A DNA stretch of 64,000 nt, taken from the NCBI GenBank assembly GCA_036389295.1, contig DASVQB010000024.1, forward strand, positions 82,081 through 146,080, given 5' to 3'. The notes beneath the pieces were generated by a model that was not told where the DNA came from, did not search any database, and worked only from the letters and a program-made list of their open reading frames with translations. Source of the DNA: AC-37 sp036389295 (GTDB taxonomy: Bacteria > Actinomycetota > Thermoleophilia > Solirubrobacterales > Thermoleophilaceae). The translations under genes were made by a program, and so were the position numbers. Numbering within the stretch: position 1 is the first letter of the stretch; the number at the start of each line of letters is the position of its first letter. Below, piece after piece: positions 14,932 through 23,568 of the stretch.

Positions 14932-14945
14932 CGAACGTATGTTCC
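14932..14945. promoter_or_regulatory. LexA/SOS-box-like palindrome
   Basis: The 14-mer CGAACGTATGTTCC fits the Gram-positive/actinobacterial LexA consensus CGAACrnryGTTyc at every position. It lies between the divergent Rpf-like gene and thrS, 145 nt before the former and 87 nt before the latter. A minus-strand TACGTT -10-like box lies inside it, so LexA binding could control the Rpf-like gene. Confidence 0.5.
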
Positions 14946-15017
14946 GTGCGGCCGGTCACAGTGGGACGGATCGCCCAGCGGCCGGATGGGACCCGGCGGT
15001 CCGCCCCGTCCGGCCGC

Positions 15018-15023
15018 TAACTT
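15018..15023 (+). promoter_or_regulatory. -10 box of a leaderless promoter (thrS)
   Basis: TAACTT ends 8 nt before ATG 15032. No T-box-like leader is present between it and the gene. Confidence 0.4.
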
Positions 15024-15031
15024 CCAGCGCG

Positions 15032-16993
15032 ATGCAGGTCACGCTCCCCGACGGCAGCGCGCTCGAGCTCGAGGACGGCGCCACCGGCGCCGACGCGGCG
15101 CGCGCGATCGGGGAGGGCCTGGCCCGCGCCGCCCTCGGCATACGCGTCCACCGCGACGGCGGCGGCCCGGGCCTCCAGGACCTCGCCGTCCCGCTCAGCG
15201 ACGGCGACCGGATCGAGATCGTCACCCCGAAGAGCGACGAGGGCCCCGGCGGCGGCCCGCTGTGGCTCGTCCGCCACGACGCCGCCCACGTCCTGGCGAC
15301 CGCGGTGCTCGAGCTCTACCCCGGCACGAAGGTCTCGATCGGCCCGCCGATCGAGGACGGCTTCTACTACGACTTCGAGTTCCCCGAGGACGTGAAGGTG
15401 GGGGAGGAGGACCTGCCGCGGATCGAGGAGGCGATGCGCCGCCACGTCGACGCCGACGAGCCGTTCGAGCGCAGCGAGCTCCGCGTCCCGGCGGCGCTCG
15501 AGCGGTTCCGCGACGAGGGCCAGGACTACAAGGTCGAGCTGATCGAGGACCTCGAGCGCGACGAGGGCGTGCAGACCGTCTCGCTCTACCGCAACGGCCC
15601 GTTCACCGACCTGTGCCGCGGCCCGCACGGGCCGAGCACCAAGCGGATCAAGGCGTTCAAGCTGACCTCGGTCGCCGGCGCCTACTGGCGCGGCGACGAG
15701 AACCGCCAGATGCTCACGCGCATCTACGGCACGGCGTTCCTCTCTAAGGACGACCTCGCGGCGCACCTCGAGCGCCTGGAGCAGGCCCGCGCCCGCGATC
15801 ACCGCAAGCTGGGCCGGGAGCTCGGGCTGTTCCTCCTGTCGGACCTATCGCCCGGGTCGCCGTTCTGGCAGCCGGCCGGCACGGTCGTGTGGAACGAGCT
15901 GACCGACCTCTGGCGCACCGAGAACGCGCGGCGCGGCTACCGCGAGGTGCGCACGCCGATCCTGACCGACGTCGAGCTGTGGAAGCAGTCGGGTCACTGG
16001 GACAAGTACCGCGACAACATGTACTTCACCGAGGTCGAGAAGCGGGCGATGGGCCTGAAGCCGATGAACTGCCCGGCGCACATCCAGCTCTACAGGGACG
16101 AGCGCCGCTCCTACCGCGACCTGCCGATCCGCTTCTCGGAGCAGGGCCTCGTCCACCGCCACGAGCCGAGCGGCACGCTCCACGGGCTGCTCCGCGTCCG
16201 CAGCATCACCCAGGACGACGCCCACATCTTCTGCACCGAGGACCAGATCGAGCAGGAGGTCGTCGACTGCCTCGACTTCGGGTTCTTCCTCTACGACGTC
16301 TTCGGCTTCCAGCCGCGGCTCGAGCTCTCGACCCGGCCCGAGCAGCGGATCGGCAGCGACGAGACGTGGGACCGCGCCGAGGCGGCGCTCGAGTCGGCGC
16401 TGCGCGCCCGCGGCCTCGAGTTCGAGCTGAACGAGGGCGACGGCGCGTTCTACGGGCCGAAGATCGACCTCCACATGACCGACTCGCTCGGACGCTCGTG
16501 GCAGCTCGGCACGGTCCAGCTCGACTACTCGATGCCCGAGCGGTTCGACCTCGCCTACACGGCCGCCGACAACGCCGAGCACCGGCCGGTGATGATCCAC
16601 CGCGCGCTGCTCGGCTCGTTCGAGCGCTTCATCGGGATCCTGGTCGAGCACTACGCGGGCGAGCTGCCGCTGTGGCTCGCGCCGGTGCAGGCGCTCGTGC
16701 TGCCGATCGCCGACCGCCACGCCGACTACGCGCGCGAGGTGGCGGCCGAGCTGAGGGAGGCCGGCGTCCGGGCGGAGGTCGACGAGCGCTCGGAGTCGGT
16801 GGGGCGCAAGATCCGCGACGCGGAGCTTCGCAAGGTGCCGGCGATGCTCGTGGTGGGGGACAAGGAGCGGGAGGCGCGGGCGGCGTCCGTCCGCCGCCAC
16901 CGCGAGGGCGACCTCGGGGCGATGGAGGTCGGCGCGGTGGCCGACGCGCTGCGCCGCGAGATCGACGAGCGCCGGGCGGGGCACGACTCCTGA
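15032..16993 (+). CDS. thrS: Threonine--tRNA ligase
   Basis: A 653-residue threonyl-tRNA synthetase. Residues 1-65 are a TGS domain; the editing domain has HDAAH at 82-86 and LCRGPH; the class II catalytic core contains GLKPMNCPAHIQLY near 341-355 (zinc Cys), RFSEQGLVHRHEPSGTLHGL (motif 2) and PVMIHRALLGSFERFIGIL (motif 3); the anticodon-binding domain is about 550-653 with PVQALVLPIADRH. In the editing motif Asp replaces the common Ser of HSxAH, but both His remain. It attaches Thr to tRNA-Thr. Start chosen at ATG 15032 after a TAACTT box; the frame upstream is not protein-like. Confidence 0.97.
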   Translation: MQVTLPDGSALELEDGATGADAARAIGEGLARAALGIRVHRDGGGPGLQDLAVPLSDGDRIEIVTPKSDEGPGGGPLWLVRHDAAHVLATAVLELYPGTKVSIGPPIEDGFYYDFEFPEDVKVGEEDLPRIEEAMRRHVDADEPFERSELRVPAALERFRDEGQDYKVELIEDLERDEGVQTVSLYRNGPFTDLCRGPHGPSTKRIKAFKLTSVAGAYWRGDENRQMLTRIYGTAFLSKDDLAAHLERLEQARARDHRKLGRELGLFLLSDLSPGSPFWQPAGTVVWNELTDLWRTENARRGYREVRTPILTDVELWKQSGHWDKYRDNMYFTEVEKRAMGLKPMNCPAHIQLYRDERRSYRDLPIRFSEQGLVHRHEPSGTLHGLLRVRSITQDDAHIFCTEDQIEQEVVDCLDFGFFLYDVFGFQPRLELSTRPEQRIGSDETWDRAEAALESALRARGLEFELNEGDGAFYGPKIDLHMTDSLGRSWQLGTVQLDYSMPERFDLAYTAADNAEHRPVMIHRALLGSFERFIGILVEHYAGELPLWLAPVQALVLPIADRHADYAREVAAELREAGVRAEVDERSESVGRKIRDAELRKVPAMLVVGDKEREARAASVRRHREGDLGAMEVGAVADALRREIDERRAGHDS

Positions 16994-17024
16994 CGAGGCG
17001 GTCGCAGAGCGGCCGGTCGGGGGC

Positions 17025-17030
17025 TATACT
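17025..17030 (+). promoter_or_regulatory. -10 box of the infC transcript
   Basis: TATACT, a consensus -10 box, lies in the 149-nt thrS-infC gap. Transcription would start near 17037, leaving a leader of about 105 nt that contains a ten-codon reading frame. Confidence 0.6.
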
Positions 17031-17039
17031 CGCCGCCAG

Positions 17040-17072
17040 ATGAGAGGCACCCACGTACCGCGCTCCCGCTGA
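17040..17072 (+). CDS. Possible infC leader peptide
   Basis: A ten-codon frame, MRGTHVPRSR, begins 9 nt after the TATACT box, at the expected transcription start, and ends at TGA 17072, 70 nt before infC. It has a leaderless start like many genes in this window. Whether it is translated or regulates infC is unknown; a chance frame is a real alternative. Confidence 0.25.
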   Translation: MRGTHVPRSR

Positions 17073-17142
17073 CGCGCCCGTGCCCTCCACGTTCCCGAGC
17101 CACTCCGAGCCCGCCTTTGACGTCTAGCCTCAGCCTCTCCTA

Positions 17143-17832
17143 GTGCCGATCCCGCGCAGGCTCGATCGGCGCCCGCCCGAGCGCGACCCCACTCGGATCA
17201 ACGAGCGGATCCGCGTGCCGGAGGTGCGCCTGATCGGCGACGACGGCACGCAGGTGGGCGTCGTCCCGACCCAGCAGGCGCTCCGCTACGCGCAGGAGCG
17301 CGACCTCGATCTGGTGGAGGTCGCCGCCGACGCGCGCCCGCCGGTCGTCCGCGTGCTCGACTACTCGAAGTACAAGTACGAGCAGGAGCAGAAGGCCAAG
17401 GCCGCTCGCCGCCACCAGAAGCAGGTCACGGTCCGGGAGATCAAGCTGAGGCCGAAGATCGCGACCCAGGACTACGAGACCAAGAAGGGCCACGTGGTCC
17501 GGTTCCTCGACCGCGGCGACCGGGTGAAGATCACGATCATGTTCCGCGGCCGCGAGACCACGCACCCCGAGCGCGGCGAGTCGCTGCTGATGCGGCTGGC
17601 CGAGGACGTCGTGGAGCTCGGCACGATCGAGCAGCGGCCGAACCTCGACGGGCGCAACATGACGATGCTGCTCGCGCCGCTGAAGGCGAAGGAGGACGGC
17701 GCCCGGCCGGACGAGCCGGAGGACAAGCCGGCCAAGCGCGAGCGTCGCGAGGTCCGCCTGCGCCGCGAGGCCGAGGAGGAGTCGGCGGACGACGCGCCGG
17801 CGCCGACCCAGTCCTCCGAGGCGCCCGCCTAG
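17143..17832 (+). CDS. infC: Translation initiation factor IF-3
   Basis: A 229-residue IF-3. The N-terminal domain contains RINERIRVPEVRLIGDDG and the linker KYEQEQKAKAARRHQK; the C-terminal domain has REIKLRPKIATQDYETK and the ribosome-contacting FRGRETTHPERG near 140-150. IF-3 binds the 30S subunit and checks initiator tRNA pairing. The C-terminal ~50 residues are an acidic/basic disordered extension seen in actinobacterial homologues. GTG 17143 is the only usable start (in-frame TAG at 17125). No Shine-Dalgarno site. rpmI and rplT, its usual operon partners, follow only after an opposite-strand gene. Confidence 0.95.
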   Translation: MPIPRRLDRRPPERDPTRINERIRVPEVRLIGDDGTQVGVVPTQQALRYAQERDLDLVEVAADARPPVVRVLDYSKYKYEQEQKAKAARRHQKQVTVREIKLRPKIATQDYETKKGHVVRFLDRGDRVKITIMFRGRETTHPERGESLLMRLAEDVVELGTIEQRPNLDGRNMTMLLAPLKAKEDGARPDEPEDKPAKRERREVRLRREAEEESADDAPAPTQSSEAPA

Positions 17833-17857
17833 CAGCTCGCGCGGCCCGGCGGGGCCG

Positions 17858-18619
17858 TCAGTCACCCCACGGGCGGACGAGCCTGTGGATCCGGCCGATC
17901 TCCCCGAAGCCGAGCCGCTGGTAGGTCGAGCGCGCCCAGTCGTCGTCCTCGGCCTCCATCGTGACGAGGCGGGTGCCGGTCCGCCGCAGCGCCGCCGCGG
18001 CCGCCCACACCACCGCCCGGCCGAGGCCGTGCCCGTGCGAGCGCTCCATCGCCGCGACCTCGGTGAGCTTCGCCGCCGAGCCGACCACCCGAGCGACGGC
18101 GTACGCCGCGACGTCGGCGCCGACCAGCGCGGCGAACGCCCGCGTCTCGACGCCGTCCGGCGACAGCCCGCCCGCCGCCAGCAGGGCGGTCGCGGAGTCG
18201 AGGTCGCGGTGCGCGCGCCGGAGCGTGGCCTCCCGGGCGTCGTGCAGCAGCTCGAGCTCGACCTCCCGGACGGAGGAGACGTCGACCGGCCGGTCGGGCG
18301 GCCGGAGCCCGGCCATCAGCGACGCCCGCTGCACGACCCAACCCGCGCCGGCGAAGGCGGGCCGCAGCCGCTCGGCCTCCGCGTCGTCGACCACGCGGAT
18401 CGACCGCTGGGGCAGCCCGGCCTGGAGCTCCTCGACGACCTGCATCAGCTCGGCCGGCTCACGGGCCTCCGACTCGGGGTCGACGCGGAGGACGTTCAGG
18501 TTGCCGGCGCGCGGGAGGTCGTCGCGGAAGATCGCAGCGCCGGCCGCGACCCGCTCCACGCGAGTGGCCAGCCGTTCCTCCAGGTCCGCCTCGAGATCGA
18601 GGGCCAGGGCGCGCTGCAT
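17858..18619 (-). CDS. GNAT-family N-acetyltransferase
   Basis: A 253-residue protein whose C-terminal half is a GNAT fold: AAYAVARVVGSAAKLTEVAA, the acetyl-CoA loop RSHGHGLGRAVV (R/QxxGxG/A type) near 195-206, and the closing DDWARSTYQRLGFGEIGRIH. The N-terminal half is a second, degenerate acetyltransferase-like region. Substrate unknown. It stands on the minus strand between infC and rpmI. A minus-strand TAGGAT lies 12 nt before the start (18632-18637). Confidence 0.8.
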   Translation of the reverse strand: MQRALALDLEADLEERLATRVERVAAGAAIFRDDLPRAGNLNVLRVDPESEAREPAELMQVVEELQAGLPQRSIRVVDDAEAERLRPAFAGAGWVVQRASLMAGLRPPDRPVDVSSVREVELELLHDAREATLRRAHRDLDSATALLAAGGLSPDGVETRAFAALVGADVAAYAVARVVGSAAKLTEVAAMERSHGHGLGRAVVWAAAAALRRTGTRLVTMEAEDDDWARSTYQRLGFGEIGRIHRLVRPWGD

Positions 18620-18693
18620 CGGGCTGCGGCGATCCTATGCCAGACGGCGGCCGCCGCGTGGCGGCAACGGTCGCCGGCGCGCGACGGCTCTGC

Positions 18694-18700
18694 TTAGATA
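18694..18700 (+). promoter_or_regulatory. -10 box of rpmI-rplT
   Basis: TTAGATA lies 9 nt before GTG 18710. It gives rpmI-rplT their own promoter, needed because the GNAT gene separates them from infC. Confidence 0.4.
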
Positions 18701-18709
18701 GGCGGCTCC

Positions 18710-18904
18710 GTGCCGAAGATGAAGACCCACTCTGGCGCGAAGAAGCGCTTCAAGCTGACGGCGCGCGGCAAGGTCCGCGCCCGCCACGCGATGCGCACCC
18801 ACATCCTCGGCAAGAAGAGCTCCAAGCGCAGGCGGCGGCTCGACCGGCCCACGATGCTCGCCCCGCCGGATGCGGCCCGGGCGAAGGACCTGCTCCGCAA
18901 GTGA
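18710..18904 (+). CDS. rpmI: Large ribosomal subunit protein bL35
   Basis: A 64-residue L35 with the characteristic start MPKMKTHSGAKKRFKLTARGK... (first block KMKTHSGAKKRFK), then HILGKKSSKRRRRL and the ending DLLRK. Highly basic; it binds 23S rRNA near the subunit surface. GTG start. Its stop overlaps the rplT start as GTGA, so the two are co-translated. Confidence 0.97.
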   Translation: MPKMKTHSGAKKRFKLTARGKVRARHAMRTHILGKKSSKRRRRLDRPTMLAPPDAARAKDLLRK

Positions 18905-19257
18905 GGGTCAAGCGCTCCACCCACGCGCGCAAGAAGCGCCGCGCCGTCCTCGCCCGGACCAAGGGCTACCGGGGGGAGGCCAACTCCAGCTACAAGCGGG
19001 CCAAGGAGGCCCTGCTCAAGGCCGAGAGCTACGCCTACCGGGACCGCCGCAACCGCAAGCGCGACTTCCGGCGGCTGTGGATCACGCGGATCAACGCGGC
19101 CGCCCGCCGCGAGGGCATGAGCTACAGCCAGCTGATGCACGGGCTGCGGCTCGCCGAGATCGAGCTCGACCGCAAGGTCCTCGCCGACATCGCGGTGCGG
19201 GACCCCGAGACCTTCCGACGTTTTGCCGAGCGCGCCCGGGAAGCGGCGGCCGCCTGA
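18901..19257 (+). CDS. rplT: Large ribosomal subunit protein bL20
   Basis: A 118-residue L20: VKRSTHARKKRRAVLARTKG at the N-terminus, then SYKRAKEALLKAESYAYRDR, RLWITRINAAARREGMSYSQ and DRKVLADIAVRDPETF, all diagnostic. GTG start inside the rpmI stop gives MRVKRS. L20 is an early assembly protein and in Firmicutes and E. coli also a translational regulator of the infC-rpmI-rplT operon; here the operon is split. A strong terminator follows at 19286-19316. Confidence 0.97.
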   Translation: MRVKRSTHARKKRRAVLARTKGYRGEANSSYKRAKEALLKAESYAYRDRRNRKRDFRRLWITRINAAARREGMSYSQLMHGLRLAEIELDRKVLADIAVRDPETFRRFAERAREAAAA

Positions 19258-19285
19258 GCGAAGGGACGAGCCACCGACCACTCCC

Positions 19286-19316
19286 AGGGCGCCCGGCGAG
19301 GCGCCCTTTCCTTTTC
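19286..19316 (+). terminator. Intrinsic terminator after rplT
   Basis: Perfect 8-bp stem AGGGCGCC (19286-19293) and GGCGCCCT (19300-19307), loop CGGCGA, followed by TTCCTTTTCC. It lies 29 nt after the rplT stop. Confidence 0.8.
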
Positions 19317-19357
19317 CAGGACCGAAAGCAGATCGACCGAAGCCCACCGCACCACCG

Positions 19358-20050
19358 ATGATCACCTCACCGCACAACCAGCAGCTCAAGGCCATCCGGC
19401 GGCTCCACGACAAGCGCCACCGCGCGCGCGACGGGCTGTGCGTCGCCGAGGGCGAGGACCTCGTGGCCGCGGCGCGGGCGGCCGGCTTCGAGCCGGAGGT
19501 GCTGCTGGTGGCGGGCGAGGACGTGGAGCCGCGGCTGCTCGACGCGGTGAGCACGCTCGGCTCCGGCACGCGGCAGATCGGGGTCTTCCGCCAGCGCTGG
19601 TCCGAGCCGGGCGGCGAGCTGTCGGTCTACCTGCACGCGGTGGCCGACCCGGGGAACGTGGGGACGATCGTCCGCGCCGCGCACGCGCTCGCCGACGGGC
19701 CGGTCGCCGTCGGCCCGGACTGCGCCGACCCGTGGTCGCCAAAGGCGGTTCGGGCCAGCATGGGCTCGGTCTTCGCGCGGCCGCCCGCGCGGGCGCGGTT
19801 CGAGGAGCTCGCCGGGACCACGATCGCGCTGTCGGTCGGCGCCGGGCGGCCGCTCGCCGACGTGCCGCCGGCGCCGCCCGAGGTGCTGTGCCTCGGCGCC
19901 GAGCGCACCGGGCTGCCGAGCGAGGTCGAGCAGGGCGCGTCCGCCCTCGCGCACCTGCCGCTGCGGCCGGGCGGACCGGACTCGCTGAACGTCGCGACGG
20001 CCGCCGCGGTGGCGCTGTATGAGCGGAATAGGATGGCCGGCCATGCCTGA
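19358..20050 (+). CDS. SpoU/TrmH-family RNA methyltransferase
   Basis: A 230-residue SPOUT methyltransferase. The N-terminal SpoU substrate-binding domain (ITSPHNQQLKAIRRLHDKRH, residues 2-21) precedes the trefoil-knot domain with motif 1 VADPGNVGTIVRAAHA near 100-114, motif 2 LCLGAERTGLPSEVE and motif 3 LPLRPGGPDSLNVATAAAVAL. It methylates a 2'-OH in rRNA or tRNA using SAM; target not determinable. ATG 19358 gives the family N-terminus. It precedes pheS, as often in actinobacteria, overlapping it by 8 nt. Confidence 0.88.
   Translation: MITSPHNQQLKAIRRLHDKRHRARDGLCVAEGEDLVAAARAAGFEPEVLLVAGEDVEPRLLDAVSTLGSGTRQIGVFRQRWSEPGGELSVYLHAVADPGNVGTIVRAAHALADGPVAVGPDCADPWSPKAVRASMGSVFARPPARARFEELAGTTIALSVGAGRPLADVPPAPPEVLCLGAERTGLPSEVEQGASALAHLPLRPGGPDSLNVATAAAVALYERNRMAGHA
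20029..20034 (+). promoter_or_regulatory. Possible internal -10 box (pheS)
   Basis: TAGGAT ends 8 nt before ATG 20043 inside the end of the methyltransferase gene. It may give pheST an independent leaderless promoter. Confidence 0.35.
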
Positions 20051-21107
20051 CGGGGCGGCACGGCTGGACGCGCTGCGCGAGGAGGCGGAGGCCGCGGTGC
20101 GGTCCGCCGCGTCCGGCTCCGAGCTCGAGGAGCTGCGGGTCCGCTACCTCGGGCGCAAGTCCGAGCTGACCGGCGTGCTGCGCTCGATCGGCGAGCTGCC
20201 GGCGGAGGAGCGCGGCCCGGTCGGCAAGGCGGCGAACGCGGTGCGCCAGGCGCTGGAGGCCCTGCTCGCCGAGCGGGCGGGCGCGCTCGAGTCCGCCGAG
20301 CTGGACGAGCGGCTCGCGCACGACCGCGTCGACGTCACGCTGCCGGGCGACCCGCCGTCGCCGACCGGCCGGCTGCACCTCGTGAGCCAGATCCGGCGCG
20401 AGCTCGAGGACGTCTTCACGGGGCTCGGCTTCCGCGTGCTGGAGGGGCCCGAGATCGAGTACGAGTACTACAACTTCACCGCGCTCAACCACCCCCCGGA
20501 GCACCCGGCGCGGCTGCCGCAGGACACGTTCTACCTCACCGACAGCGTCCTGCTCCGGACCCACACCTCGCCGATGCAGGTGCGGGCGATGGAGGCGCAG
20601 GAGCCGCCGATATACGTCGTCGTGCCCGGCCGCGTCTACCGGCCCGACACGCCCGACGCGACGCACGTGCCGATGTTCCACCAGCTCGAGGGGCTCGCGA
20701 TCGACGAGGACATCACGCTCGCGGACCTCCAGGGCGTGCTGCTCGCGTTCGCGCGCGCGGTGTTCGGCCCCGGGCGCGAGGTGCGGCTGCGGCCGGGCTA
20801 CTTCCCGTTCACCGAGCCGAGCGTGGAGGTCGACGTCTCGTGCTTCGTCTGCGACGCGACCGGCGAGGTCGGCGGCGAGCGCTGCCCGACGTGCCGCGGC
20901 GAGGGCTGGATCGAGATCCTCGGCGCCGGGATGGTCGACCCGAACGTGCTCGGCTACGTGGCCGGCTCGGGCTACGACCCCGAGCGCGTGCAGGGGTTCG
21001 CCTTCGGCATGGGCATCGAGCGGATCGCGATGCTGAAGCACGGCGTCCCCGACCTGCGGATGCTGTTCGAGAACGACGCGCGGCTGCTGGAGCAGTTCGG
21101 GGCGTGA
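20043..21107 (+). CDS. pheS: Phenylalanine--tRNA ligase alpha subunit
   Basis: A 354-residue class II synthetase alpha subunit. Residues 1-85 are the N-terminal coiled coil (RVRYLGRKSELTGVLRSIG); the core has GFRVLEGPEIEYEYYNFTAL, the motif 2 region LLRTHTSPMQVRAM, FHQLEGLAIDE and motif 3 GFAFGMGIERIAMLKHGV. A Cys4 cluster (CFVC...CPTC, about 267-285) sits in the core, as in many bacterial PheS. It forms the alpha2beta2 enzyme with PheT, which starts 13 nt downstream. ATG 20043 overlaps the preceding methylase gene. Confidence 0.97.
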   Translation: MPDGAARLDALREEAEAAVRSAASGSELEELRVRYLGRKSELTGVLRSIGELPAEERGPVGKAANAVRQALEALLAERAGALESAELDERLAHDRVDVTLPGDPPSPTGRLHLVSQIRRELEDVFTGLGFRVLEGPEIEYEYYNFTALNHPPEHPARLPQDTFYLTDSVLLRTHTSPMQVRAMEAQEPPIYVVVPGRVYRPDTPDATHVPMFHQLEGLAIDEDITLADLQGVLLAFARAVFGPGREVRLRPGYFPFTEPSVEVDVSCFVCDATGEVGGERCPTCRGEGWIEILGAGMVDPNVLGYVAGSGYDPERVQGFAFGMGIERIAMLKHGVPDLRMLFENDARLLEQFGA

Positions 21108-21120
21108 GGGGCGTGGCCGC

Positions 21121-23568
21121 GTGAGGATCCCGGTCGACTGGCTGCGGTCGTACTGCGACCCCGACCTGAGCGCCGCGGAGATCGCGGACGTCCTCACGAT
21201 GGCCGGGATCAAGCTCGAGCGGCTGCACCGCACCGGCGTCGGCGACCCCGCCGAGTTCGTCGTCGGGCGGGTCGCGAGCGCCGAGCGCCACCCGGACGCC
21301 GACCGCCTGACGGTGTGCGAGGTCGACGACGGCTCCGGCGGCCCGCGCACGATCGTCTGCGGCGCGCCGAACGTGGCCGCGGGCCAGGTGGTCGCGGTCG
21401 CGCGGCCGGGCGCCGTGATGCCGGACGGGACGAGGCTCGGCGAGGCGAAGCTGCGGGGCGTGCGGTCGAGCGGCATGATCCTGGCCGAGGACGAGGTCGG
21501 CATCGGCGAGGACCACGCCGGGATCATGGTCCTGCCGGACGGCCTGCCGCCCGGCGCGCCGCTCGCCGACCACCTGCCGATCGCCGACGAGGCGATCGAG
21601 ATCGAGATCACGCCGAACCGGCCCGACGCGATGGGCGTCTACGGCGTCGCGCGCGAGGTGCACGCCGTGACCGCCGCCCCGCTCGCCGACGACCCGACCG
21701 CGGCCGACCCCGAGCCGAGCGGCCACGACTCCGCGGAGGACCACGCGTCGGTCGAGGTCGCCGACCCGGAGGTCTGCCTGCGCTTCACCGCGCGCGTGTT
21801 CGAGGACGTGACGATCGGTCCGTCGCCGCTGTGGCTGAAGCAGCGGCTGACGGCCGCGGGCCAGCGGCCGATCTCGAACGTCGTCGACGTGACCAACTAC
21901 GTGATGCTCGCCTGCGGCCAGCCGCTGCACGCGTTCGACCTCGACCGCGTGCGCGGGTCCGCGATCGTGGTCCGCCGCGCCCGGGACGGCGAGACGATGA
22001 CGACCCTCGACGGCGTCGAGCGGCGGTTCGGGCCCGAGACGGCGCTCGTGTGCGACGCGGAGGGGCCGAGCGGGATCGCCGGGATCATGGGCGGCGAGGT
22101 CTCGGAGGTCGCCGACTCGACCACCCGGGTGCTGATGGAGGCCGCCACGTGGGTCGGGCCGAACGTCATGCGCACCTCGAAGGAGCTGGCGCTCCGCACC
22201 GAGGCGTCGGCCCGGTTCGAGAAGCAGCTCCACCCGGAGCTCGCGATGGCGGCCCAGCGGCTCGCCACGCGGCTGATGGTCGACGTGTGCGGCGCCCGGC
22301 TCGTGCCGGGGACGATCGACGTCTACCCGCGGCCGGTCGAGCCGCGCCGCGTCGAGCTGCGGGTCGAGCGGCTCGAGCGGCTCCTGGGCGAGCGGATCCC
22401 CGAGGAGCGGGTGGTCGAGATCCTGGACCGGCTCGGCTTCGAGCCGCGGCCGGGGGAGAGCGGGGCGGGCGGCGGCCGGGTCGCCGTGACCGTCCCCCCG
22501 TGGCGCGACTCCGACGTGCAGCGCGAGGTCGACCTGATCGAGGAGGTCGCGCGGGTCCACGGCCTCGAGAAGCTGCCGACGACGCTCCCGGCCCGGCGCC
22601 GCGCCGTCGGCGGCCTCACGTCCGAGCAGCGGCTGCGGCGCCGGCTCGAGGACGCGCTGCGGGACCGCGGCCTGTACGAGACGATCTCCTACTCGTTCAC
22701 GTCGGCGGCCAAGCTGGCGCGGCTGCGGCTCGCCGGCGGCGGGTCGCTCGGCCTCCGGAACCCGCTCAGCGAGGACCTGAGCGAGATGCGGCCGCTGCTG
22801 CTGCCGGGCCTGCTCGACGCGGCGCGCCACAACGCCGCGCACGGCCGGCCGGAGGTGGCCCTGTTCGAGTCCGCGCACGCGTACCCGGCGTCGCGGCCCC
22901 CGGCCGACCCGCCGGAGGGCTCGCCGGGCGGCGCGACGCCCGCGGCCGAGCGCCACCACCTCGGCGCGGTGCTCACCCGCGCCGCCGCGGGGAGCTGGCG
23001 CAGCCCCGGGCGCGAGGCCGACTACTACGCCGCCCGCGCGCTGGTCGACGCCCTGAGCGAGGTCGCCGGCGTGGAGTGGGCCGCCGTGCCCGACGCGCGC
23101 CCGTTCCTGCATCCCGGCCGGTCCGCGGCGGTCGTCGCCGGCGAGCGCGACGTCGGCTGGGTCGGCGAGCTCCACCCCCTCGTCGCCCGCGAGTGGGACC
23201 TCGACGGGGCCGTCGCCGCCTTCGAGCTCGACTTCGACGCGATCGCCGAGCTGGCCGCCGGCACCGCGCACTACGCCGACGTGACGAGCTTCCCCGCCGT
23301 CCTCCAGGACATCGCCGTGACCGTGCCCGACGAGACGCCGGCGGCGGAGGTGCTCGCGGCGGTGCGCTCCGGCGGCGGCGAGCTGCTCCGGACCGCCCGC
23401 GTCTTCGACGTCTACCGCGGCGAGCAGGTCGGCGAGGGGGCGAAGTCGCTCGCCGTCAGGCTCGAGTTCCGCGCTTCCGACCGGACGCTCACCGACGACG
23501 AGGTCGCGAAGCTGCGCTCGGCGATCGAGGCGAGCCTCACGGGGATCGGGGGGCAGCTCCGTGCATAG
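21121..23568 (+). CDS. pheT: Phenylalanine--tRNA ligase beta subunit
   Basis: An 815-residue full-length beta subunit. Domains in order: N-terminal motif RIPVDWLRSYC, EMAP/OB tRNA-binding domain about 40-155 (RVASAERHPDADRLTVCEVD), B3/B4 editing domain about 215-375 (VVDVTNYVMLACGQPLHAFD), B5 about 400-475, the catalytic-like module with EEVARVHGLEKLP and SYSFTSAAKL, and a C-terminal ferredoxin-fold anticodon domain about 720-815 (SFPAVLQDIAVTVP). GTG start. The stop overlaps argC by 8 nt, linking aminoacylation genes to the arginine cluster. Confidence 0.97.
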   Translation: MRIPVDWLRSYCDPDLSAAEIADVLTMAGIKLERLHRTGVGDPAEFVVGRVASAERHPDADRLTVCEVDDGSGGPRTIVCGAPNVAAGQVVAVARPGAVMPDGTRLGEAKLRGVRSSGMILAEDEVGIGEDHAGIMVLPDGLPPGAPLADHLPIADEAIEIEITPNRPDAMGVYGVAREVHAVTAAPLADDPTAADPEPSGHDSAEDHASVEVADPEVCLRFTARVFEDVTIGPSPLWLKQRLTAAGQRPISNVVDVTNYVMLACGQPLHAFDLDRVRGSAIVVRRARDGETMTTLDGVERRFGPETALVCDAEGPSGIAGIMGGEVSEVADSTTRVLMEAATWVGPNVMRTSKELALRTEASARFEKQLHPELAMAAQRLATRLMVDVCGARLVPGTIDVYPRPVEPRRVELRVERLERLLGERIPEERVVEILDRLGFEPRPGESGAGGGRVAVTVPPWRDSDVQREVDLIEEVARVHGLEKLPTTLPARRRAVGGLTSEQRLRRRLEDALRDRGLYETISYSFTSAAKLARLRLAGGGSLGLRNPLSEDLSEMRPLLLPGLLDAARHNAAHGRPEVALFESAHAYPASRPPADPPEGSPGGATPAAERHHLGAVLTRAAAGSWRSPGREADYYAARALVDALSEVAGVEWAAVPDARPFLHPGRSAAVVAGERDVGWVGELHPLVAREWDLDGAVAAFELDFDAIAELAAGTAHYADVTSFPAVLQDIAVTVPDETPAAEVLAAVRSGGGELLRTARVFDVYRGEQVGEGAKSLAVRLEFRASDRTLTDDEVAKLRSAIEASLTGIGGQLRA

